Shown here: one piece after another, positions 1 to 4,407 of the stretch
How positions within the stretch are numbered: the stretch's first letter is position 1
Layout: the number at the start of each line of letters is the position of its first letter
Assembly: GCA_007127425.1 (NCBI GenBank)
Contig: SKZJ01000258.1
Coordinates: 1-5,099 of the forward strand
Direction: 5' to 3'
Source: Wenzhouxiangella sp.
GTDB lineage: Bacteria; Pseudomonadota; Gammaproteobacteria; Xanthomonadales; Wenzhouxiangellaceae
DNA: 5,099 nt
The notes under the pieces: generated by a model
Told to the model about the DNA's origin: nothing
The model's input: only the letters and a program-made list of their open reading frames with translations
The model's database searches: none
Position numbers and translations under genes: made by a program

Positions 1-48
1 CGCATCGAGGCCGAGCTGGAAGCGCTCAAGGCCAGGAACAAGTCCTGA
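1..48 (+). CDS. pspA: C-terminal end of a probable phage shock protein A (partial)
   Basis: Only the last 15 codons are in the window, reading RIEAELEALKARNKS, followed by two consecutive in-frame stops (TGA 46-48, TAA 49-51). The short charged, heptad-like tail ending an 'ELEALKA' helix resembles the C-terminus of PspA, where E. coli has a similar 'DELAALKA' stretch. The main support is context: pspB starts 18 bases later and pspC follows. PspA is a coiled-coil peripheral membrane protein of the ESCRT-III/Vipp1 family. In enterobacteria it inhibits the enhancer-binding protein PspF and binds damaged inner membrane. The sequence alone is too short to prove identity, and the operon promoter and any PspF or sigma-54 site lie to the left of the window. 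Confidence 0.72.
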   Translation, partial: RIEAELEALKARNKS

Positions 49-50
49 TA

Positions 51-56
51 AAGGAG
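51..56 (+). promoter_or_regulatory. Ribosome binding site of pspB
   Basis: AAGGAG lies 10 bases before the ATG at 67 and just after the tandem stops of the upstream gene. A second purine run (AGGGA, 61-65) sits too close to the ATG to be the better site. This supports ATG 67 over the internal Met codon at residue 23. Confidence 0.6.
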
Positions 57-66
57 AACCAGGGAC

Positions 67-345
67 ATGCTTGACCTGATGTTTGCCACCATTGGTTATT
101 CGGGCACCTCTATCGCCGTGTCTGCGATTCTGATGCCCTTGCTGCTGCTGTTCATGGTCATCGTCGTGCCGCTATGGCTGATCCTGCACTACGCGACCCG
201 CAACTCGGCCAATCGCCGAATCAACAGCAAGGACGAGGCCCTGCTCGAACAACTCAACGAGACAGCCCGGCGCATGGAGGACCGAGTCCGTACGCTGGAG
301 CGCATTCTCGACGCCGACACCCCTGAATGGAGAAACCGGATATGA
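67..345 (+). CDS. pspB: Phage shock protein B, inner-membrane psp regulator
   Basis: The protein has 92 residues. One hydrophobic segment covers about residues 17-41 and ends in the family-typical VVPLWLILHY. A charged amphipathic helix follows (about 52-82: EALLEQLNETARRM, then RVRTLERILDA). The end, ILDADTPEWRNR, closely matches the PspB ending 'ILDAEHPNWRDR' of E. coli as I recall it. PspB is a small inner-membrane protein that acts with PspC to sense membrane stress and draw PspA away from PspF. It is about 18 residues longer at the N-terminus than E. coli PspB (74 residues). The Shine-Dalgarno at 51-56 favours the long form, but a start at Met23 would give a protein closer to the usual length. 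Its stop codon overlaps the pspC start (ATGA at 342-345), implying translational coupling. Confidence 0.93.
   Translation: MLDLMFATIGYSGTSIAVSAILMPLLLLFMVIVVPLWLILHYATRNSANRRINSKDEALLEQLNETARRMEDRVRTLERILDADTPEWRNRI
329..332 (+). promoter_or_regulatory. Ribosome binding site deciding the pspC start
   Basis: GGAG inside the last codons of pspB lies 9 bases before the ATG at 342. An in-frame ATG at 327 overlaps this motif and has no purine-rich site of its own, so 342 is the better start. Confidence 0.55.
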
Positions 346-731
346 ACGAGCGCCACCCCACGCGTCCCAACAGAAATCGGTTGTACCGCGACAAGCACCA
401 CGCCATTCTCGCCGGCGTATGCGCCGGTCTCGCCGACTGGACCGGCGTCAACCGGACGGCCCTGCGGCTGATCGTGATTCTGCTGGCCATCCCCTTCACC
501 GCTGTGATGGTGGTCGGCTACCTGGTGATGTGGATCCTGGTACCGAAACGCCCCCGCAACCTTTACCGGGACGAGCACGAGGAGGAGTTCTGGCGTGAGG
601 TCAGGCGCGCTCCGCGCGACGGAGTGGGCCAACTCAACCGTCAGTTTCGCGACCTCGACGACCGCCTGCAACGCATGGAGGCCTGGTTGACCTCCAGCGA
701 ATATCGCATCGACCGCGAACTGCGCGACTGA
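342..731 (+). CDS. pspC: Phage shock protein C, PspC-domain membrane sensor
   Basis: The 129-residue protein has the PspC domain in its N-terminal half. NRLYRDKHHAILAGVCAGLADWTGV (split as residues 12-19 and 20-36) carries the hallmark 'GVCAGLA' motif at 25-31. One membrane segment follows (about 43-67, LIVILLAIPF to VMWILVP). The C-terminal half is charged and helical, with LDDRLQRMEAWLTSSEYRID at about 105-124, equivalent to the 'TRLREMERYVTSDTFTLRSR' tail of E. coli PspC. That protein is 119 residues long, so this gene is of normal size and looks intact. With PspB it signals inner-membrane stress to PspA. The start at 342 overlaps the pspB stop by four bases and has GGAG at 329-332. An alternative in-frame ATG at 327 would add five residues but lacks its own ribosome binding site. 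Confidence 0.94.
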   Translation: MNERHPTRPNRNRLYRDKHHAILAGVCAGLADWTGVNRTALRLIVILLAIPFTAVMVVGYLVMWILVPKRPRNLYRDEHEEEFWREVRRAPRDGVGQLNRQFRDLDDRLQRMEAWLTSSEYRIDRELRD

Positions 732-747
732 CTCCAGACCTGCATTC

Positions 748-754
748 GAGGGAG
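748..754 (+). promoter_or_regulatory. Ribosome binding site of the small membrane protein gene
   Basis: GAGGGAG lies 5 bases before the ATG at 760, in the 28-base gap after pspC. It is the strongest Shine-Dalgarno match on the plus strand of this window and is a good argument that the following short reading frame is translated. Confidence 0.65.
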
Positions 755-759
755 ACGAC

Positions 760-1005
760 ATGCACGTCATCGCCATAATCGCCGCCCTGCTCATCATGAT
801 TCCGGCCGCCCTGGCCGGAATCATCTCGGGCTTGGCGCAATGCCTCAGTCACCGCCCGGATTTCACCTCCGCCCTCGAGCATGCCACCGCTTTCCTGACC
901 ACCCTGGGCCCCTTCGGCACCGGGCTGGTGCTGGCCGCATCCAGCCTGTTCGCACTCGTCATCCTGACGCTGGCCGCCTTCACCCTCCTCAACCGCACCC
1001 ACTGA
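760..1005 (+). CDS. Unrecognised 81-residue protein with two membrane segments, in the psp operon
   Basis: I do not recognise this protein. It has two strongly hydrophobic stretches, about residues 2-26 (HVIAIIAALLIMIPAALAGI and on) and 53-77 (GTGLVLAASSLFALVILTLA and on), joined by a polar loop of about 26 residues (27-52) with CLSHRPDFTSALEHATAF. The C-terminus is short, LLNRTH. It starts 28 bases after pspC with a strong ribosome binding site and the same strand, so it is probably the last gene of the psp operon. The position recalls pspD of E. coli (73 residues), but the composition differs: PspD is basic with a single hydrophobic region, and no shared motif is visible. A role in membrane-stress response is inference from position only. 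Even GC-rich codon use and a good start site make a real gene likely. Confidence 0.72.
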   Translation: MHVIAIIAALLIMIPAALAGIISGLAQCLSHRPDFTSALEHATAFLTTLGPFGTGLVLAASSLFALVILTLAAFTLLNRTH

Positions 1006-1018
1006 CACCGGGCCCCTG

Positions 1019-1058
1019 ACCAAACAACCAAACCACCAACCAAACTAAACCTACAATA
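1019..1058 (+). promoter_or_regulatory. G-free C/A-rich tract, possible Rho loading site after the psp operon
   Basis: Forty consecutive bases contain no G and consist mainly of C and A, with the hexamer CCAAAC three times (1020, 1028, 1040). The tract starts 13 bases after the last psp-operon stop codon. No intrinsic terminator hairpin with a T-run follows that gene. C-rich, G-poor, unstructured RNA is the known signature of Rho utilisation sites, so Rho-dependent termination here is a reasonable inference, not a demonstrated one. Confidence 0.3.
1052..1057 (+). promoter_or_regulatory. Possible -10 element of the enoyl-CoA hydratase gene
   Basis: TACAAT matches the sigma-70 -10 consensus TATAAT at five of six positions and lies 29 bases before the ATG at 1087. 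No convincing -35 is found 16-18 bases upstream, where the sequence is the A/C tract. If used, the leader would be about 20-25 bases with no Shine-Dalgarno. The match could be chance. Confidence 0.28.
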
Positions 1059-1086
1059 GTCACGAACCCCCACACCAGACTCCAAC

Positions 1087-1869
1087 ATGCCTTTCGACAA
1101 TCTGCTGATCGATGACAACGACAACGTCCGCACCATCACCGTCAACCGCCCCGATAAACTCAACGCGCTCAACCGCCAAACGCTGAACGAACTGCACCAG
1201 GCGATCATCCAGGCCTGCACCGACGAATCAGTGCGCGTGATCGTGCTCACGGGTGCCGGCGAGAAGGCCTTTGTGGCCGGCGCCGACATCGGCGAGATCC
1301 GCGAGCAGTCGGCGATCGAGGCGCGCGCCTTCTCGGCCAGGGGCCAGAATCTGATGAGCCTGATCCAGAGCCTGGACAAGCCGGTGATCGCAGCCATCAA
1401 CGGATTCGCCCTGGGTGGCGGCATGGAATTGGCGCTGGCGTGTCACCTGCGAATCGCGTCCGACAACGCCCGCCTGGGACTGCCCGAGATCAAGCTGGGC
1501 ATCATGCCGGGATTCGGCGGCACCCAGCGCCTGCTCAGGCTGGTCGGCACGACACGCGCACTGGAAATGAGCCTGACCGGCGAGCCCATCACCGCCCAAC
1601 GTGCACTCGAGTTGGGCGTAGTCAATCAGGTAGTGGCCAGCGATGAGCTGAAATCAACCGTCACCGGCCTGTCGACTTCATTGGCTGCGGCTGCCCCGGA
1701 AGCCGTGCGCGGCATCCTGCAGGCCGTCAACCAGGGTGCAGAGACCGACCTGAACACCGGCCTGGCGCTGGAAACAGCGCGCTTTGCCCTTTGCTGTGCC
1801 ACCGAGGACATGAAGGAAGGGACCGGCGCGTTTCTTGAGAAGCGCAAGCCCGAGTTCAAGGGGCGTTGA
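1087..1869 (+). CDS. Enoyl-CoA hydratase (crotonase family)
   Basis: The 260-residue protein is a full-length, single-domain crotonase. It should hydrate trans-2-enoyl-CoA to 3-hydroxyacyl-CoA in fatty-acid beta-oxidation or a related CoA-ester pathway in the cytoplasm. Visible landmarks are NRPDKLNALN (20-29), KAFVAGADIGE (60-70, oxyanion-hole loop), KPVIAAINGFALGGGMELAL (98-117), LPEIKLGIMPGFGGTQRL (132-149) and the C-terminal EGTGAFLEKRKPEFKGR (244-260). Both glutamates that act as catalytic acid/base in classical hydratases are present, Glu114 (GGGME) and Glu134 (LPE), which argues for true hydratase activity rather than an isomerase or hydrolase relative. The substrate chain length cannot be read from sequence. 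The gene stands alone, converging with the minus-strand operon. No Shine-Dalgarno precedes the ATG, but the family N-terminus begins close to this point, so the start is likely right. Confidence 0.93.
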   Translation: MPFDNLLIDDNDNVRTITVNRPDKLNALNRQTLNELHQAIIQACTDESVRVIVLTGAGEKAFVAGADIGEIREQSAIEARAFSARGQNLMSLIQSLDKPVIAAINGFALGGGMELALACHLRIASDNARLGLPEIKLGIMPGFGGTQRLLRLVGTTRALEMSLTGEPITAQRALELGVVNQVVASDELKSTVTGLSTSLAAAAPEAVRGILQAVNQGAETDLNTGLALETARFALCCATEDMKEGTGAFLEKRKPEFKGR

Positions 1870-1870
1870 G

Positions 1871-1882
1871 CGGACGCGTCCG
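1871..1882. repeat. 12-base perfect palindrome just after the hydratase stop
   Basis: CGGACGCGTCCG is its own reverse complement and begins two bases after the TGA. It lacks a spacer and a T-run, so it is a poor terminator. It could be a protein-binding site or chance in GC-rich DNA. Confidence 0.5.
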
Positions 1883-1885
1883 GAA

Positions 1886-1909
1886 AACGGGTTAACGGGC
1901 TAACGCATT
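1886..1909 (+). repeat. Three imperfect 8-base tandem units
   Basis: AACGGGTT, AACGGGCT and AACGCATT follow each other directly. The first two differ at one position and the third is degenerate. They lie between the palindrome at 1871-1882 and the long inverted repeat. No function is evident. Confidence 0.4.
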
Positions 1910-1921
1910 GATGGGGTATCA

Positions 1922-1994
1922 GCGATCCGGGGCACGGGCCGGGTGATTTCGAAACCGAAGGTTTCGCATGAACCCGGCCCGTGTCCCGGATCGC
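1922..1994. repeat. Nested inverted repeat (23-base arms) between convergent genes
   Basis: The outer arms are 1922-1944 and 1972-1994, complementary over 23 bases except one position (G1932 opposite T1984), which becomes a G-U wobble in plus-strand RNA and an A-C mismatch in minus-strand RNA. Inside them, separated by five unpaired bases on each side, is a second 7-base stem (CGAAACC 1950-1956 with GGTTTCG 1960-1966, loop GAA). The element fills most of the gap between the convergent hydratase and lipoprotein genes. It could act as a factor-assisted or bidirectional transcription end or protect mRNA 3' ends, or be a copy of a dispersed REP/BIME-like intergenic palindrome. No T-run follows on either strand, so it is not a canonical intrinsic terminator. 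The structure is read directly; the role is inference. Confidence 0.85.
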
Positions 1995-2011
1995 CAACCC
2001 TAGGTTCAGGT

Positions 2012-2995
2012 TTAGAGATCGCCCGGCTGCCAGCCCCCGGGCCCCTGATAAGCGAGTTCACCGGCTTCCACACGAATGTCGAGCCGGTTTTCCGGCGGCG
2101 GTAGCGGGCAGGTGGAATACTCGGTGAAGGCGCAAGGTGGATTGTAGGCACGGTTGAAATCGAGCACCGTGCGACCGTCCTCATCGGCCAGGTCCGCGTA
2201 CAGAAAACGGCCACCGCCGTAGGTCTCGCGCCCAGTGGTACGGTCGGCAAAAATGAAAAACAGCTGCTCGCCGTCTGACGAGGCCACTGCTTCGAGGCGG
2301 AGCTCGCGACCGTCCATCTCGAACACCACTGCACCCGGGTTGGGTTCGTCGGTGATATCACCAAGTACGCTTCCGACCGGCATGGTGGTCCCCGACGGAT
2401 GAGCCTCGAAACGGGCCTCGACGACCCAGTCCGGGTCGAAATCGAAGTAGTCAAGACCGACGAACTCGGTCAATGCCTCTGCCCGCGGCCAGCGAGTGCG
2501 GACTGCCAGGCGGTCATTGCGGCCGATGACCTGAAAACGAACATCGTCGGCTTCCACCCAGACCGGCTCGTCACGGTCGGGCCGCACCAGGCGACCCGCT
2601 TCCCCGGCCCGCTCATCGACACTGACCGAATCGGAGGCGGGCTCGAACTCTGCGTCGCCGTCCTCGACGATCAGCAAGCCCCAGAACTCCGGACCGGCCG
2701 GCATGACGATATCCATGCCCTCGTCACTGCCCACGCGCCATTCCCTCTCGGACACGAAATCCAGACCTACCAGACTGAGCCATCCATAAGGTTCAGTCAG
2801 CCGGTTGAGCCGCCGCTCACGCCAGTCCATGGCAGCCGCCTCCAGCTCCACCTCGGACCGGATCTCGCTTTGCTCTTCAGTGCCCGATCCGCATCCAACA
2901 AACAGTGCAAACGTCGAGAAAAGTACAACACGCCGGAAACCGCCCGCCAGAACTCTGTGTTCATCTGTGTTCAACTGTGGACTCGTTTTCTTCAT
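2012..2995 (-). CDS. DUF1684-family lipoprotein
   Basis: The 327-residue protein has the landmarks of the DUF1684 family: LTEPYGWLSLVGLDF (66-80), ETYGGGRFL (257-265), then LDFNRAYNPPCAFT (278-291) directly followed by EYSTCPLPPPEN (292-303). Function is unknown; the C-terminal block with two cysteines (288, 296) is the most conserved part of the family. The N-terminus has two arginines (21-22), a hydrophobic core (23-34) and FVGC ending at Cys35, a slightly atypical lipobox with Phe at -3, so lipoprotein export is probable. The ATG overlaps the manC stop (ATGA, 2992-2995), making it the last gene of the rmlD-manC operon. No good Shine-Dalgarno lies at normal distance (GGAGGA at 3011-3016 is 15 bases away), so translation may depend on coupling. 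Residues about 6-14 are encoded by a tandem decamer repeat, giving an unusually long n-region. No later Met precedes the lipobox, so the start is uncertain. Confidence 0.85.
   Translation of the reverse strand: MKKTSPQLNTDEHRVLAGGFRRVVLFSTFALFVGCGSGTEEQSEIRSEVELEAAAMDWRERRLNRLTEPYGWLSLVGLDFVSEREWRVGSDEGMDIVMPAGPEFWGLLIVEDGDAEFEPASDSVSVDERAGEAGRLVRPDRDEPVWVEADDVRFQVIGRNDRLAVRTRWPRAEALTEFVGLDYFDFDPDWVVEARFEAHPSGTTMPVGSVLGDITDEPNPGAVVFEMDGRELRLEAVASSDGEQLFFIFADRTTGRETYGGGRFLYADLADEDGRTVLDFNRAYNPPCAFTEYSTCPLPPPENRLDIRVEAGELAYQGPGGWQPGDL
2955..2980. repeat. Tandem decamer repeat within the 5' end of the lipoprotein gene
   Basis: On the plus strand CTGTGTTCAT, CTGTGTTCAA and CTGTGG follow in direct tandem (2.6 copies of a 10-base unit); on the minus strand this reads as ACACAGATGAACACAG. 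Similar CACAGATGAACACAGATG runs are, from memory, frequent intergenic repeats in many environmental bacterial genomes and give 'NTDEHR'-like peptides when translated, exactly as seen here at residues 9-14. Composition differs from the GC-rich surroundings. Confidence 0.65.
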
Positions 2996-4407
2996 ACTCG
3001 CCCGTAGACGTCCTCCAGCCGTTCGATATCGTCCTCGCCGAAATAGCTGCCGGTCTGGACTTCGATGATTTCGACATTATCCTCGCCCGGGTTCTCCAGG
3101 CGGTGAAGGCTGCCGACGGGAATCTGAACCGTCTCGCCGGCACCGAGCATGAATTCTTCGTCACCGACACGAACCTTTGCCTTGCCAGCGACCACCGTCC
3201 AGTGCTCGCTCCGGTACTGGTGACGCTGCAGCGACAGAATGCCGCCCGGGCGCACAACCAGGCGCTTGACCTTGCAGTCGTCGGCATCCTCATAGACGGT
3301 ATAACTCCCCCAGGGACGATGGACCGTGCGGTGGTGGACGGCAAGATCATGATCGGTGCGGATCAATTCTTCGACCACCGCCTTGACCTCCTGGGCGCGG
3401 TCGCGATTGGCCACCAGCACCGCATCCCCGGTATCGACGATGAGCAGGTTTTCCACGCCGACCGCAGCCACCAGGCGACGATCGCCCTGGACGAAGGTGT
3501 TGCGCGTATCGATGAGCACGGCTTCTCCCTGAGCACGGTTGCCCAGGGCGTCGGTCTCGTAGAGGTCGCTGATTGCCTGCCAGGAGCCGATATCGCTCCA
3601 GCCGCAGTCGACCGGCACCACCGCCCGACGTGACGCCTTTTCCATGACGGCAAAGTCGATCGACTCTGGCCTTACCGCGGCGAACGCTTCTGCATCCAGC
3701 TCTACCGGTGCCTCATCGATATCGGTGGCCCGCCAGGCCGCCCGCACCTGTTCGAGAATGTCGGGCGCCAGTTCTTCGATTGCCGCCAGGATGGTGTCGG
3801 CACGGAAACAGAACATGCCCCCGTTCCACAAGTACTCGCCGGAATCGTAGTAGCGGCGGGCCGTGTCGAGATCTGGCTTTTCCACAAAAGCCTCGATACG
3901 TCGACCGGCATCGCCGACGGCCTCGCCGGCGCGGATATAGCCGTACCCGGTTTCAGCATGAGTGGGCGTGATGCCCAGGCAGGTCAGCCAGCCGTCGGCA
4001 GCCAGGCGTTGTGCCTCGGCCACTGCCGTGGCAAAGGCTTCGGTATCGCGGATCAGGTGGTCGGCAGGCAGCACCAGCAAACAGGTATCGGCGCCGAAGT
4101 GATGTTCCGCCCACAGCGCGGCGGCAGCAATGGCCGGCGCCGTGTTTCGGCCTTCCGGCTTGAGCAGGAAATGGTGGTGGGCCTCGCCGGCGGCCTGCTG
4201 GTATTCATCCCGGGTGAGGAAATAGTAGTCACGCCCGGTCACGGTCAGGGTCTCGGGCACCCCGGAGACGGCGAGCGCCCGCCGGATGGTGCTGGCGGCC
4301 AGCGTCTGGCCATCGGCCAGGCGCATGAAGGGCTTTGGGTGGGCCTTGCGCGAGACCGGCCATAACCGGGTACCGGCGCCACCGGAGAGAATCACGGGAA
4401 TCAGCAT
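2992..4407 (-). CDS. manC: Bifunctional mannose-1-phosphate guanylyltransferase / mannose-6-phosphate isomerase
   Basis: The 471-residue protein is of normal length for type II fused ManC/AlgA/XanB enzymes. It isomerises fructose-6-phosphate to mannose-6-phosphate and couples mannose-1-phosphate to GTP, giving GDP-mannose for surface polysaccharides; a separate phosphomannomutase, not in this window, is needed in between. The guanylyltransferase domain covers about 1-350: GGAGTRLWPVSRKAHPKPF (9-27, nucleotide-binding signature), LKPEGRNTAPAIAAAA (82-97), LPADH (113-117) and FVEKP (174-178). The cupin-type isomerase domain covers about 360-467: HRPWGSY (363-369), SLQRHQYRSEHWTVVAGKA (392-410) and IPVGSLHRLENPG (429-441), with likely metal ligands among His396, Glu401, His402 and His435. 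The start at 4407 is chosen because the family begins MLIPVILSGG and GGAAGGA lies 6 bases upstream; a longer in-frame start at 4434 adds nine atypical residues. It overlaps rmlD by 7 bases and the lipoprotein gene by 4. Confidence 0.95.
   Translation of the reverse strand: MLIPVILSGGAGTRLWPVSRKAHPKPFMRLADGQTLAASTIRRALAVSGVPETLTVTGRDYYFLTRDEYQQAAGEAHHHFLLKPEGRNTAPAIAAAALWAEHHFGADTCLLVLPADHLIRDTEAFATAVAEAQRLAADGWLTCLGITPTHAETGYGYIRAGEAVGDAGRRIEAFVEKPDLDTARRYYDSGEYLWNGGMFCFRADTILAAIEELAPDILEQVRAAWRATDIDEAPVELDAEAFAAVRPESIDFAVMEKASRRAVVPVDCGWSDIGSWQAISDLYETDALGNRAQGEAVLIDTRNTFVQGDRRLVAAVGVENLLIVDTGDAVLVANRDRAQEVKAVVEELIRTDHDLAVHHRTVHRPWGSYTVYEDADDCKVKRLVVRPGGILSLQRHQYRSEHWTVVAGKAKVRVGDEEFMLGAGETVQIPVGSLHRLENPGEDNVEIIEVQTGSYFGEDDIERLEDVYGRV

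Noticed and set aside
327..341. Alternative pspC start at ATG 327
   Set aside because: It overlaps the GGAG that serves ATG 342 and has no ribosome binding site of its own; the ATGA overlap at 342-345 is the typical arrangement.
189..824. Minus-strand open frame of 211 codons opposite pspB, pspC and the small membrane gene
   Set aside because: It is antisense to pspB and pspC, which are identified by motif, and its translation is low-complexity without domain features.
760..1005. Identification of the small membrane gene as pspD
   Set aside because: Position fits, but two membrane segments and the lack of a basic PspD-like composition argue against homology, so no symbol was given.
849..1424. 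Minus-strand open frame of 191 codons opposite the hydratase and spacer
   Set aside because: It covers the conserved hydratase N-terminal half in antisense and crosses the G-free spacer. It has no recognisable motif and is a shadow frame.
1922..2011. Inverted repeat as a canonical intrinsic terminator
   Set aside because: Neither flank has a T-run after the stem on the relevant strand, and the stem is longer than usual. It is kept as a repeat, with termination only as a possibility.
2905..3633. Long plus-strand open frame (242 codons) opposite manC and the lipoprotein gene
   Set aside because: It lies fully antisense to well-recognised proteins, has no family motif, and part of it reads through the decamer repeat. 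GC-rich codon bias explains the open frame.
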